64,000 nucleotides of DNA from contig NC_051141.1 in assembly GCF_014839805.1 (NCBI RefSeq), positions 10,114,777-10,178,776 on the forward strand, written 5' to 3'. The DNA is from Manduca sexta (lineage: Eukaryota > Arthropoda > Insecta > Lepidoptera > Sphingidae). This document shows positions 1-12,794 of this stretch, in pieces. A program made the position numbers and the translations under genes. The notes under the pieces are model-generated. The model was not told where the DNA came from, did no database searches, and saw only the letters and a program-made list of their open reading frames with translations. The first letter of the stretch is position 1, and each line of letters starts with the position of its first letter.

Positions 1-839
1 TCAAGTAAATGCGTACAGTTATTTGAATCTAATTGTAATTAAAAATAGGATTTTTAAAATTTACCTATTTTTTCTTTTTTTGTACCATAAAACACTGTTA
101 GTAACAAAAAAACTGTTAATATTTTTTGTTATGTTATTTAAAATTCATTTTCTATAAAAAAATTAAGCCTATAATTTACATCATCAGTAATTGCATATCT
201 AATGCTGGTTACGACATTTTTGCTGCTCGTAAATTTTGATTATTTGAGTTTACACCATTTAGTGGGCGATATTTTTTAAATGGTAGTGGTTACTACGCTT
301 TACACGGTATTCAGTTTTTATGGTCGAGACCTTTACACTATTCACAAGGATCCAATTTAACAAGTAACTTAGGTTTACAGTACTATTAAAGATTGTAGGC
401 TTAACATATTGCGGATTTACGTCTTATGATCGGCGCCGCCGCAGACATTCCTTTGATTCTTACGCCACGTCTTGGTGCGGGTTGTGAAGTCGAATTATAC
501 GGGCGATTTGTAGTGAAAATGTTTGTACTGAGAAATAGTGAGCGAAAAACAGAAATCGATTATAGGTAAAGTAAGTACAATATTATTTTCTTAGAACTTT
601 TATTACTTGTGGAATTTTTGTTATGTAAGCATTATAATTGTTACCGAAAATATTTAAAATGAATTATCACAATAATTATTCTTTCCAAAATCTTGGCTGA
701 TAATCTCGCTAAAATATACAAATTACTCTTTTAGATGGCACAGCGAATAAAGTGATGAGAGACCTTACGAGATGTTTTTATATATGAATAAACAAAGAGA
801 AAAATTTAAGATAAATAAATGCTCTCAAAGAAAAGTGTA
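1..839. other. No gene recognised
   Basis: AT-rich. A short GC-richer patch at 428-515 (cggcgccgccgcagac) has no supported frame beyond a few codons and lacks clear splice sites. The missing TM4-TM7 receptor exons are not here. Confidence 0.5.
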
Positions 840-2260
840 TAATGATAGATCAAAATAGAAAATTAGTAAATACTGCATGATGCTGTATTTTAACCACAAA
901 AAGTCAGGTCTATTCAAAGTATCTCCCCTGACGGATTTGGTTCCATAGAATCAAATGAAATTGAATATAATAGTCCTAATCGGGCGACACTTGAATCATA
1001 TGAAGTAGAAGTAATTGTTAAACGTAACTTTGAAGCTGAGGTTGGAAATGCTAACGAAAAAATAGTAGTAGCTACTATTTATTACTTAACGTAATCTTAT
1101 TTTTGGAATCTACGTTTAGAAATAAAGCAGCAGGCAAATATTGAAAAGATATTTAAAGAAATAGAAAATATAGAAGTTATGACAAAGAAAAGACTAAACG
1201 GAATGAAAGAAAAATTCTAATGTTTCTAGACACAAACGATGACATATTAAGCCCTGCCTCTGTCTCAGACTTTACTAAATCGGAAGATGAGAAACCTAAA
1301 AAACTGTTAATCAACGATAAAAAAAACTAAACTTTGATGAATCTTAACCACATTTAGTTGATGATAACTTTGAAAATATTCAAGTCTGTGATTGAATGGA
1401 AAATAATCAACTACTTCTTCAAGTGATCCTGAACAAAACAGTTCAAATAAAGATACTTAATGTAATGAAGTTTCTTTTGATAAGAATATAATTATTTGAT
1501 TAAACAATTAAGTTCTACGAAGTTTTGTTGTGGAACGTTAGTTTTTTTAATAAAAATAAGAGACCGAAAAAGAAACAGGACAAGAATGTAAAAAAAAGTT
1601 CACCAACTGCCATTGGAGAAATCTAAATCAAAGGCTGAAATTATAAAAGAGAATAGCAAAAAGAAAAAGAAAGGAGATTGACATTTTAACGCAAAGGGTG
1701 AAACAGTCAAAAATAGTGAGGTAACAACTGCGGTAACGCTTCAGAAGAACGACGTGTTAATATTTTTAATCTTTATTGGGGTTTGAGCAGCTACCAAAGA
1801 AGAATAGATTGATTAGCTCAATGTGGTAATAGAAAGTCAGTCAAATGACCAAGTAAAAATGCTGCATTTAATAGAAGTCAAATATAAGAATTTTACATAA
1901 ATGAAGGCGAAGATAGATGTAAAGCATGCCATTAGTTTCCGATTGCCACGTTAGAAAGTACGTAAAAATTTATGCTTTATACTCTAGATACTATGATCGC
2001 CGGTATTAGATTAAGAGAAGATGGATGACTAAGGACTGGAGGTTACAACAAAACATCTGAGGATGTAATTCAAAAAGATAAAAATGTTGTACTAAATGTT
2101 GTGCCATCGAATTACTGCCGTAGAGAATATGGAGACAAAATTGCCAATTTGTCAAAAGAAATATACAAATAAAAAAAAAATATTTAGATTTCACGACCAA
2201 TGCAAAAATTAAAGTTTGCTTTAATCTGATTCTAAGATAGAAAACATTAATATATGCCTG
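840..2260 (+). pseudogene. Decayed coding relic, lysine/asparagine-rich
   Basis: No frame stays open. The plus strand nevertheless shows protein-like stretches in shifting frames: IIKENSKKKKK near 1645, AAFNRSQI-EFYINEGEDRCK ACH near 1865-1930, KFMLYTLDTMIAGIRL near 1970, LRTGGYNKTSEDVIQKD and NVVPSNYCRREYGDKI to about 2150. The CK..H, TGGYNK and SNYCRREYG pattern loosely recalls a family of insect transposon-linked proteins (VCK...F...TL, SHYCRR). That link is weak; the identity is unproven. Confidence 0.35.
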
Positions 2261-4330
2261 CATTAAATGGTTTTATGTGGTTCCTAAGAGAAACTTAGTT
2301 TTTTTTAGTATACAAATGAGCAGTGTTAATTTTGTTAAGTAATATATTACATTGTATAGTTTTAAGTTTTTTTTTCATCAATAAAAACTAAGTGAGTTGT
2401 TTTGTCAATGTCAAGTGGTCGAACTGTGGCCCAAATATTAAAAAAAAATTCAAAACAGAACATTTTGGTTGTATTAAATAAACATTTCAAAAGTAGAGTA
2501 ACCTTTTTTCTTGTATCTTACAGCAGTTTATTTAGCAATTCCAGTTTAAAAGAGTTACCCTTAAAACAATTGACTCTTTCAGGATACGGAAAATAATTCC
2601 ATTTACTACATACTGATTGCAAAATATTTACAGATTTTAATTATTATAACGTTTTTCTAAGTTATGTTGCTTAAAGCAACGTTGGTTACTACATGTATGC
2701 TCTCCCTAAAAAAGTGCGATTTGCATCGTCCCATACATTTACTCTCTTCATTTACTACGTATCAATGGATTGCAAAAATATTTTCAAATGTGGTAACTCG
2801 CAAAATATTTTTTTTTAAATAACCTTTAGGTTGATGGCGTTCAATACAACTTATTTAGCATAAAAATATAAATATAATGTCCAAAAACGGCAACTCTAGG
2901 ATTATAAAAATGCAAGCTATTAAATTTTAAGTTTTTCTGCTCTGGTGAACAAGTTTAGTTTTGCGGGCTACTACGTATTTACTTTCGAGCGTCAATATAT
3001 GTTAGGCGACATCAAGATGGCCGGAATGCTGGCAGTCAAAGAGAATGACTACTATCACAACTAGCAATTCAGTTGGTTACGATCAATTGTTCGAATAATT
3101 TCATTGGAGACTAGTGCTGTGGGTACATCGAGATTGCGCGTACGCGTTCCGTAGTAGTTTGTGTGATAGATTGGAATTATAATTATTTCGTGCCTAAAAC
3201 TATAACTACTAAATACTGAATTAGTTATTGTGATCCGACACGTCCCCTCATACGCCCACGATACTTAGCTGTAACTAGCTGTGGACAATGATGACGAACA
3301 TTCCTTGTGCCTTTCACTCCAAGGAAAATGTTTATAAGCGACGGTAAAATGGGAGTTGTGACTCATATTCACTAGTAAATTTTATTTCTATTTTTTGCTA
3401 TGTCTCAGTGGATTTCATATGAACGTGATTTTATTTTCATAGAACAGCTTTGAAATTAAATCAGTTTGTTTACCGAATGAGTTATTAAACGCAAGTCTCT
3501 TCGTACAAAATGTTCATAATATGCAATATTGAATTCAAAGTTGTAGGATCATGTTTTGTTTGTTTTGGAAACGACAGCATCTATTTATGCAACGTTTGTT
3601 TTACCTATGGTCTCTATTCTAAATGTTTTTATCAGTCGTTTAAAAACCTCCGCTGTAATCACTGTATATATAGGTATTTTAAAGATTATGTATGGTATCC
3701 CACCAAGTATTTATATGTAATTTTAATAAACTGTTAAAAATATACAATTATTATATTGACAGAAGTATAAAAGACAGATTTATAAAAGAAACTTAACAGA
3801 AAAGTGTTGCATATTTTAGCATATTATACCCCATTGCAGAGAAATCTATAACAGACCGTCTGCTTCACCTATATATAGAACGAAGACGAGTATGGCCGTA
3901 TTCATTTGTGGTTCTATATCTAAGTAAATGAATTCGGCGAGACATGGATATAGCGCTTAAGATTTTAGCCAAAAGTATTAACATTTTACACAACAATGGC
4001 TTTCCCACAAAAACATTGAACAGTGCGAATATAAATTACTGAAAATGTCAGTGATATTTTTGTTTCTAACTAGAGTTGAGAAATTCTATGTCATTAACAG
4101 TGTACCAGATACGCACGTGTTCAATACTTTCGTAGTGCGTATTATCCATTAAAATACGCTTTCGAAAGTATGACTTTAAGATCTATATATTTTATGAATA
4201 ACAATATTAAGAAAATGTGCCGTTTATTCTTAGATAAGCCATTTAATTTATTTTTTTAAATGAAGGTATTATTTTTCGAGAATGTAAATGTTAAAATGTA
4301 GTTATTATATTACGGAAACAATGTACTCAC
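2261..4330. other. No gene recognised; receptor intron or downstream
   Basis: AT-rich with only short chance frames (such as 2402-2596 and 3510-3737). These show no domain, low-complexity residue use and no splice context. Confidence 0.5.
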
Positions 4331-4432
4331 AATGACCAGGGAGAGGTGCAGGTGAAGTCCTTCGCAAAACATCCATATGTAGCTGGCCACCATGAAATAG
4401 TGAATAACGATGTGCAGCATCTGACACCAAAC
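4331..4432 (-). CDS. DH31-R: DH31/calcitonin-type receptor exon: extracellular loop 1 end and TM3
   Basis: This 102-bp exon (34 codons, phase 0-0) has acceptor ctcctatcccactattaatag and donor GTGAGT. It reads VWCQMLHIVIHYFMVASYMW and then MFCEGLHLHLSLVI. The Cys in WCQ pairs with loop 2 in the family, and YMWMFCEGLHLH is the TM3 hallmark of class B receptors. This is the last exon visible. I saw no TM4 motif (GWG-type) on the minus strand between 1 and 4330. Confidence 0.92.
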
Positions 4433-5096
4433 CTATTAATAGTGGGATAGGAGTAATATTATACATTCAATACATGCGAATTACAAAAAAATGTGAATAG
4501 AGAAGATGCAATATTTTTCTTAAAAATAACACTTTACAGTGTGTTATTCGAATCCAAGATAGAAAATTAATAGTGTATGTTACGAACAAAATAAATAACA
4601 ATAAAAATACATTGAAATTTATACGCCCTAATTCCACAACTGCTATAAAGGAACTCGTCCAGCGACAAAATTACATTTTCACTCAGGAATAAATTCACGC
4701 AAACACCATATTCTCACACAACTACAAAATCATAATAAAATCACAAAAGCAAATCGGGATTTTTGATTAAAATATTCGTTATTCCAAGAGGTAAATACGA
4801 TTTTATTTATAAACGCAATAATAAACTTCAAATTTGCGACCAGCTGATTACAAAAGTTCACTTCACAGAAATTGATTTTTATATGTAAGTTTGGCGCGTT
4901 CCACGGAGAGAAGATATAAAAATATAATAATATACGTTGTCAATTTTAAACGCAATATTTATTTTTTTCAACGGAGATATATGAATTCGTAGAATCTGCA
5001 ACTACAATTTTCAACATAATATTTGGCTTTTGCAACACACGGTTATATTATATAGTTTCGTTTCGACGAATATGAAACTTTACACTGAAAAAAAAA

Positions 5097-5862
5097 TCCA
5101 AGAAAATGTGATTTAAACATATTTTGGAGGTTAAAAATGACTGTAGAAAAATTAGGATTTAATTAACCTTCAGAGGTTTAATTTTATTTCTTTTAGATAA
5201 ATTGAAATTAAATAAATAAAACAAAAAGTAAGTAATTGTTATTTGAAGTAAAGGTTGCTCTATCTCTGGACCTCCGCTTGACAACTGGTTTCACTGGATT
5301 AAGTATAATGTTCAAAATGTTCTATTTAAATAAAAGTTATACGTTATTTCTACTATTTATATCATAACTAGCTTTTGCTTGTGGCTCTGTCCACGTGAAA
5401 ATGTTTGTCTGAGATAAAAGTCTCGTTTTATATTTTCCCAGGATAAACATGGAGCTTATGTTTTTAGTTAGAGGTCTAAAACTATTATTGTATTACTAGA
5501 GTGATTTGTCGGTGGAAATTGCATTAAATTATTTGCAGTAGATTTTGCAAACAATATAATAAACATACATGTTTTGGCTCTTATTAAGACGCCCTAGGTT
5601 AGGTTTTCTGCAATATCTATAATGTACAGAGGTCAGGCCGTTACAACTTTATTATACAGATGTCTCAAAAAATAGTGTCAAGCGGAGGTCCAGAGATAGA
5701 GCAACCCTTACTTCAAATAACAATTACTTACTTTTTGTTTTATTTATTTAATTTCAATTTATCTAAAAGAAATAAAATTAAACCTCTAAAGGTTAATTAA
5801 ATCCTAATTTTCCTACAGTCATTTTTAACCTCCAAAATATGTTTAAATCATATTTTCTTGGA
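5097..5862. repeat. Fold-back repeat with arms of about 190 bp
   Basis: The left arm (5097 to about 5283) runs from tccaagaaaatgtgatttaa to ctctggacctccgcttgaca. The right arm (about 5677-5862) is its reverse complement with only a few mismatches. The 390-bp centre contains a reversed Helitron end (CTAG at 5368-5371, gcttttgcttgtggctctgt). The outer edge of the right arm continues into the repeat shared with 6048-6700. Confidence 0.9.
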
Positions 5863-6047
5863 GTCATTTTTAATTAGTTAATGAACTAATTATGCTTAAG
5901 AATGATGAGATAGCTAAAAATATGTCCTCATCCATTTCTCAAGGCCCAACTTCGACTCAAGTAAAACTTCGGTTGCATGCTGCTCTTCTTGCCAATACGA
6001 GTAAGAGAGATAGCAATAGTTCGGTCTCTTATGTTCGGTAAAAGAGT

Positions 6048-6700
6048 TGCATCCACGTTTACCACCCCCAAATCGCGAGAACGTCTCATGCAAAATTATT
6101 TTAACTTAAACATATGCCAAATGTTTAACTCATAGTTTTCTTGCAGCCATTTTCGGTTAGTAAACAAACTAATTAACATTAGGAATGATGAGACGTCAAA
6201 AAAAATTGTAATCTAATGGCAAATTTTAATAATTTTCTATCTTGCTGTCTTTTAAGGCTGAATTTATCCAATTTAGCCCCAATGAAGGACTATGTCTTTT
6301 TAATGAATATGCAAGTTGAGAGTCTGGAGAATTTTTTGAGCTATCTTAGAACCACAAAGTCACCTGTTTAGAGTTTTAATTTAAAGTAGAAAATTTAAGT
6401 CATATTTCATAGAACATAAGTTTTTTACTTTACTTACACTAACATTTTCATAATTTTCATTAAAGTTACGAAGCTGATTATTTTTAGCAAAAAAGTAAAA
6501 ATATCACGAAGACGTCTTCTTCTTTTTTAAAAAAATAAATATTTAATAGTTCAAATCGAAAAATTCTTAAAATTTCAGAAAAGCTTTTATAGCTACAAAA
6601 ACCATGAAAAATCGCGGAACATGCATGGAGGTTATTCGGACCCCCAGAGATGCTCAATTTGTGGACTTCCGCTTGACACTGTTCTTTGGGACAGCCTCTA
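6048..6700 (+). repeat. 650-bp interspersed repeat, copy 1
   Basis: It matches the reverse complement of 60780-61435 along its length: gcatccacgtttac, tcttgcagccattttcggtt, gaatgatgagacgtc, aaaagacagcaagat (as reverse) and the cttgacactgttctttgggac end. No coding potential. Same family as the fold-back arms at 5654-5700. Confidence 0.75.
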
Positions 6701-7728
6701 TGTAGTACATCAAAGCGAATATAAAAAAAGTATTGAATTCAGAAATGAGCTTCAAAAGATAAGCCATTTGCATTATAATTATCATTGAGAGATATGTGTA
6801 TATTTGCGTAGCAACATATATGTATAACAGTTCGCTAAGTAAATTAATTATAGCACAAAAGCAATCTATTATGTCCATCAGGCCTTTCGAACCGATTTGC
6901 TTACTGTTTTTAAGGAAAGGTATTGATGGACAGATTTGTCATTAAGCATAGGATATGAATAAACCTTTACTCTTCTCTATTTAAGCGCGATTCCCTATTC
7001 TTTTTGTCTAAGATAACCGCTGAAACAAGATCCTTCATCAAATCCTTTGCTCACTTAAACTGGTTGGCTTGGATGGAATCTAGGTGCAAATGTCAATTCC
7101 AACAATCTTTAGGTACTTTATCTCGTTTCTTTTGTAAATTGTCGTTATACAAAATTATTCTAGCCTACCCGTAAAAAATGATACCAGACAAACACATCCC
7201 CTTGCGGCAGATTGTCTGTTTCTATGACAATTAAGTTCAAAATATATTCATGCAAACAGAAACTATGTTATTTTTTTACAAGTGGATTAGATCTCTACAT
7301 GTTGTCACTATATCAATCGATAACGCTATAAACATAGCTTATTTTTAAATAGTAATATTTACTGAATAACTGCTACATCGCATAATGAATTCAGCAATAC
7401 ATTCAATATGGACACCTTTGTCCGATATATAATATTAAGGTATATTGTTAGAGTATTCCATTTTAATTGAGTCTTTTCTTGGGTATGTCCATAAGTACAA
7501 TGTCGAGTAAATTAAAACATATTATAACATATTACTGTCCAAAAAACGTTAGTCAAATTGTAAGAAATTATACCGGTCGATTAAAAAAGGAGCCTCAATA
7601 TTTGACATACACATTACATATCCAGGCTTTTTATATCGGAAAGAGTAAGCTAGGCACAACTAGTGCGTCCATTCTTCGCGATGTGTATTGCCGCCCATAA
7701 TGTGATAGAGAGCGAGTGTAACATCATA

Positions 7729-7915
7729 TGTATTATAGCTGAATGGCTTGTTTGTTTGAACGCGTTAGTCTCAGGAAATACCCATAATTTTGTAATGTTT
7801 TTCCTAATATGAACCTTCATTACTCCTGAGTGCTACAGCTTACTTTTTATACCAGTAAAATATTTATGTCGGGAAACCCTTTTCACGCGGGTAGAGACGC
7901 ATGAAAAGCCAGTCG
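7729..7915 (+). mobile_element. Short Helitron fragment
   Basis: tagctgaatggcttgtttgt, gaacgcgttagtctcagg and a cttttcacgcgggtagagacgc end match pieces of the inner Helitron family. The terminus is decayed (aaaagccagtc where CTAGT is expected). Confidence 0.55.
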
Positions 7916-8275
7916 AATATTAATTTCGGAATGCGGGCTGATCCTGTGTCGAAATTCCAATATCAATTGAAGGCCAATGTTATGTAGTGTATGGTATGCG
8001 TGGCAGTATTCAGTTACCTAGTGTGCATTACTGCACGCTTAAAGGTCATGTAGTGTACAAGTATAATAATTATTGTAGCTTACGATTCCGAAATATTAAA
8101 TAAGTAATCGAATTATTAAACAATATCGCAGTTGTAGAATTACAAATCGGAAACATGTTACCACTGGAACGTTTCTTTAGGCGGTTTTATAATATGTTTG
8201 CTTTATTTATTTTGCATTTTTAAAGCAGTTACGTCATTGTATTTATAGGGGTCCGATATTAGTGTTAATACTTAC

Positions 8276-8402
8276 CAAGTTATTCTGCACCACGTGGACT
8301 ATCTCCACTACGCGCCGGTACCATATAATCCAAAGTATGTTATTGATAACAAATGATATGAAAAGATGTATATGTATCTTGATTCTTGTACAATGTAGCG
8401 AC
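8276..8402 (-). CDS. DH31-R: DH31/calcitonin-type receptor exon: intracellular loop 1 and TM2
   Basis: This 127-bp exon has acceptor attttctcgaag and donor GTAAGT. It reads SLHCTRIKIHIHLFISFVIN, continuing NILWIIWYRRVVEIVHVVQNNL. The class B signature SLxCxRxxIHxHLFxSF covers loop 1 and the start of TM2, including the conserved His. Phase is 2 in and 0 out, and the reading frame is intact. Confidence 0.92.
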
Positions 8403-9552
8403 CTTCGAGAAAATAGTAACAAGTTATACATTAATTAAGAGTTAGAATAACAAGGTTAAAATATTTAGATGATCACCAATAAATTTTGCAAGGGTACTTT
8501 GTCACATGTTTATCAGGACGTGAAAGATTTATCGCAATTTTGCATCGGTAGTTCGCATGGGTGATTTCTACTCTGAACTTCAGCAAGGCCTGCATAACGT
8601 ACCTATCCGTATGCAATTTACTTTGTATTAGAACTCTTTGTTTTTAATGTTACAAAAAAAAGAGTGTATGCTTGTCGATGCTCTGAATGGTATAGTCAAG
8701 TTTAAAAAGGTATTCATTCTTGTTATAGCTCCTTAAATTATGAGCGATGGTTTCAATCGATTTCAAATAATGTTTAGAAAAAATATCTCGAGTATTTATT
8801 AGCACATAAAGACATTGACAGTTTTTAAGTAAGTTTTCGTCTTTTGCTAATAAACCCATACATAATTAATGTTTCGATTTTTTTAAAAAAAGATAATTTT
8901 AAATGAAAACGTCATGGATTCTGGAACTGTAAGTATTTTTATTTAACGCTAAAAATATGGTTCTGCGTACTCCGCCACCGAAGATAAAATAAATTATTTA
9001 ATGTATTTAATTTTTTCTTTAAAACTTTTTAAGATTATAAGTATAATGTTATTTAAACCCTTAAATCTGCGATGCTTTATTCTTTAAAAATGTTTATTAT
9101 TTTGTAATATCAGCTGACGTTGCAAAGCGTCAACGGATCGTAATAGTAAGTTACGCGAATAATAATAAAGTATATAGATTAGGCAAGTAAAGAACACAGT
9201 GCTCCCTGCTGTGATTAATTTAAGCCTTATATACGAGTACTGGCAAAGATTTGTAAACAAGGGCCCAGGCAAGAAAAAAATGCACTCTAGCGAGTATATC
9301 CGATGCGAAAAGCATAAAAAAGCTCTCGGATATATCGTTTTTGTAGGTAAGAGGATTTGTTAGTTATTACAGGATGGTAAACTAAAAAAAAGTAATTCAG
9401 GTAATTACAAGTCTTCCCTATTTTTTGGTTTACGTTCAGCTCTTTATGGACTACCTTACATTTATTTAACGTTAATACCTGATAGAATGTAGACGAAGAG
9501 CATATTATGTTAGTAGGAATAATAAATAATATTACGTTAATGATATAAACAA

Positions 9553-9997
9553 CTAGGTGACACGGCGATCTTCGTACCTACCGCCTAACAGTCTTTAAGA
9601 ATTTTATTTTAATAATACTTATTCTGCTATTCGAAACACCGGGTCAGTAATATAAATCAACAATTACATTAAGTAAATATATAGTATAGTCACTAAAAAG
9701 TCACAATGTATATTACTTAATTGTTTTGCCTCCCGGAACGCCTCCACTAATACTTAAACTTTATGGTATGGTATTAAAGTTCAAACTAACTTTTAAGTAT
9801 TATTACGAATATTTTGTATGGGAATATAGAAAAGTGTTGTGTTTAGACTTTTCGAGGCAAATTTTAATTATTTTCTCTCCGTAAGACCCGTCCTCGTACT
9901 TCAAGGAATATTATAAAAAAAGACAGCGAAATCGGTTCAGCTGCTCTAGAGATTTATGCTAAGCAAGACATTCAGCGATTCATTTTTATATTATAGA
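9553..9997 (-). mobile_element. Non-autonomous Helitron (undisturbed copy of the outer family)
   Basis: The 3' terminus CTAG is at 9553-9556 and the 5' TC is the complement of GA at 9996-9997, flanked by A and T as expected. It shares ctttatggtatggtattaaagttcaaa and the gcgaaatcggttcagctgctc segment with 27341-28836. At 445 bp it serves as the empty site for the inner Helitron of that copy. Confidence 0.82.
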
Positions 9998-10185
9998 TAT
10001 CTTATATAATGAACGTAAAATTCTTTTGTTTCTTGTCTTATATTTAGAATGAAAATTTAATACATTAATTTGTGTTGATCAAAAAAGTTTTATTAAGCCA
10101 CACAGACTAAAGAAGTGTTTCAATAATATTATTTGTCATTAAAGTCCTTTAATGGGTTTTAAATTAAAAAAATGGAAATACTTAC

Positions 10186-10277
10186 CGAAAATAAAAGAAT
10201 ATTGACAGCGAGAGCAATAGTGTGATTATAGATATTGCGTAGCCCGTGACATAGATGTTACTCACTAAACTCCTGAA
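10186..10277 (-). CDS. DH31-R: DH31/calcitonin-type receptor exon: TM1
   Basis: This 92-bp exon has acceptor ttttgttacag and donor GTAAGT. It reads FRSLVSNIYVTGYAISIITL followed by a leucine-rich run ending IFFYFR. GYxxS is the kink motif of class B TM1, and the terminal Arg opens the first intracellular loop. The exon ends with two bases (CG) completed by the G that opens the TM2 exon. Confidence 0.9.
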
Positions 10278-10542
10278 CTGTAACAAAAGTCAAGGTTTAT
10301 ATAACGTCGGCGTAGCGTTTAAATACTTAGCTTATTGCGGTGGAATTATGTATCATTTTCAGTTTTAATAATTGTTATTTAATCCGAAAATATTCAATAA
10401 ACAAATAATAAGCATACCAATGAGTCTGTAAAGATAATTTAGTAAAAATAAGGCTACGTTTGATATTAAAGTTTGCGGTACTCAAGAATCATGGGTTTGT
10501 ATATAGGTACTTTACATTTACATGTTTTAAAAGGCAGTAAAT

Positions 10543-10641
10543 ATGGTAGGAATAGAGTGTATGCGGCGGCTGTGTGCAGCGGGCGCGGTACGGGCGGCGC
10601 GGTGTGGGCTGGCGCGTTTCGCCTCTCGTCACTCAGTACGT
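10543..10641 (+). CDS. Candidate first exon with mitochondrial-targeting-like peptide
   Basis: An isolated GC- and CpG-rich stretch in AT-rich DNA contains an ATG, a second in-frame ATG (10561), and reads MRRLCAAGAVRAARCGLARF then ASRHS. It ends at a possible donor (GTACGT, at 10637-10642, edge uncertain). Arg- and Ala-rich with almost no acidic residues, it looks like a mitochondrial presequence. It sits on the plus strand inside an intron of the minus-strand receptor gene. No downstream exon was recognised. It could instead be an unmethylated promoter-like island or a retroposed fragment. Confidence 0.3.
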
Positions 10642-11016
10642 ACCGCCTATAACTCTAGTGAAATACAAGTAGTGGCGTATCTGCTCCAACATCGAGAAAA
10701 TATTCATCCACTTAACACATGTTTTATACACAATCGATACGAGTTTTTAGATATAATGAAAATAAATATTTCTTATAAATATAACAAGTTTTTTTCAATC
10801 GCTTCACATTGTAAACGTACGTGCGCGCATTCCAATGTCGTGGATGGTGCGTTCAACTTATCAATCTATATTTTTATTAATGTTAATCCATTACCAGTAT
10901 TTTTTGCGTATAAGAGTTTTGTTTTATTTTACTCATTTATAGACTATTTCCTGCCATTTAAAACATTAGGGATGGATTTCATTTATATAATTTTAGAGAT
11001 ATAACAATTAACTTAC

Positions 11017-11107
11017 GTTAAGGTCCTCTATATTCACGCACGTGGTGTAATTTGACCAAGGAGTGTCTCCCTGTGGGTGTGTGGCCCAGGTTCCATTCTC
11101 GGTGCAA
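11017..11107 (-). CDS. DH31-R: DH31/calcitonin-type receptor exon: end of hormone-receptor domain
   Basis: This 91-bp exon has acceptor tcattgattatag and donor GTAAGT. It reads CTENGTWATH, then TPWSNYTTCVNIEDLN. It carries cysteines 5 and 6 and glycosylation sequons NGT and NYT. WSNYTTC followed by an acidic EDL stretch is the usual end of the HRM domain just before TM1. The exon ends in phase 0, matching the TM1 exon. Confidence 0.9.
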
Positions 11108-12153
11108 CTATAATCAATGAATTTTTATTCAGTCTTATTACGAAATATAAATTTATTTTACTATTTTTTATTTGTATTTTTCAAGCGCTTATGATTGTTA
11201 TTCTTTTTATACAAATCTATGAAAAATAATTTGAACAATTTTATTATGCATCTTATTATTCTTAAACTTTACTTATATTCAATTAATTTTAAAAACATGA
11301 CGATTAACGTTTTCAATATTGTGGTAAGTATTTTCGTTAATACCCGCCATTCCAACAATATACAACGAGTTCGAATTAAACTGCGGAACAATGTATAACT
11401 TCGCATACTTATCTGTTTTAGTTGCGTGCCAACATATCTGCTAAGCATTGTATACTGTCGTTACTTAGTTCTAATTTAATAACAGATTGAACAGGTGGAC
11501 CTTATTATCTATGGAAGTAAATACAGTAACTAGAAAAAAAACCTAATAATATTTTTTTATTCACACACCATTTCTGATATGTATAAATATAGAGCAATGA
11601 ATATCGATCAGCCGCGATCGTTAACCGTTACATAAAACTGGCGTTGTCTTTTGAATAGAAGATATTTTTAAATTACATAGCTGTAGCGTACTGACACTAA
11701 CTGTTGTAATGGTTTCTGCGGGATTGAAGCCAGGCCCGCGTAAACAAATGCGTTGTACACTCGGATCTCGGAGTGGCTAATAAATTTATTTTTCAAACAA
11801 ACTTCACGAGCATGATATCGATTATTTTGCTTTTTTTTCCTGATCTCTTTAAGTATTTCATAAAGGTACTTCAATATCTTTATCTAAGTCGTTGTAAATA
11901 GTACGAGGTGTTTTTAGGTGTTTAGCGTTGGGATTTATCGCTGACTTTAGTTTTAACAATCTGAATAATTATAATCATTGTTTTCTTGATGTTGATACCT
12001 ATTCAAAATAGTACTTTAGTTTACTTTACTTAAGAGTGCATTTCTTCACTTCACGTATTATCTAGTATTATTCGTGATGTATTTGATTGAAATCAACTAA
12101 CGAAAAAAAAAAACAAATTAAGAAGTAATAAATGTTCTGTATAATAGACCTAC

Positions 12154-12286
12154 CTTTTATATGACAGGCGGCGAGAATCGAATCCAATGACAAAGTCTGG
12201 GCAATTTTGAAAAGCCATAGCACCGGCAGGTGTCGGATCCCAACAAGACAGTCCATCAAATGTCTTCGGGCACATGATTCCAAAAT
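12154..12286 (-). CDS. DH31-R: DH31/calcitonin-type receptor exon: core of hormone-receptor domain
   Basis: This 133-bp exon has acceptor ttatttcacag and donor GTAGGT. It encodes the HRM core: FGIMCPKTFDGLSCWDPTPAG, then a CPDFVIGFD segment and RRLSYK. It contains cysteines 2, 3 and 4 and the invariant Asp-Gly and Trp of class B receptors, which form the peptide-binding ectodomain. CPxTFDGxxCWxxTPAG is the signature I know from calcitonin, CGRP and DH31 receptors. Entry and exit phases match the flanking exons. No stops or frameshifts. Confidence 0.9.
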
Positions 12287-12794
12287 CTGTGAAATAATTG
12301 CTAAATTTTATATCCTTTTAATGTTTTTCTATATCTTACATGTTGTTTTATATTTGCAAATGTAATGAAACATCTTGGAGATTTGCTAGTGGTTTTGTGA
12401 TAATAACTTCATGAAAGAATTTAACCGATTTCTGTTACATCCGAGTTCCTAGCTCTTTCCTATATCACTAATGTTCTAACCGCTCACGAAAATTAATACT
12501 GAAATACCCAGAATAGCAGTTCAATATTGTAAAATTATCATCCATGGAATTCAATCATGTATTTAATATAAGAAATCATTAGCTTTACTACTGTGATACT
12601 CTTTTAAAGTGCTATTCTTTACGCTTAAAATATGATAAAAGTTTGTTGAGTATACTAATATAACTACAATATAATATGCGTTTCGTTTATACATCATATG
12701 CTATCATGAATCTATTCATTATAAAAAAATGCTCACAAATAGATCTTCAGAGTTGGTACAATCATTGTCGTAAAGTATGTCGTATGCTACTCAC

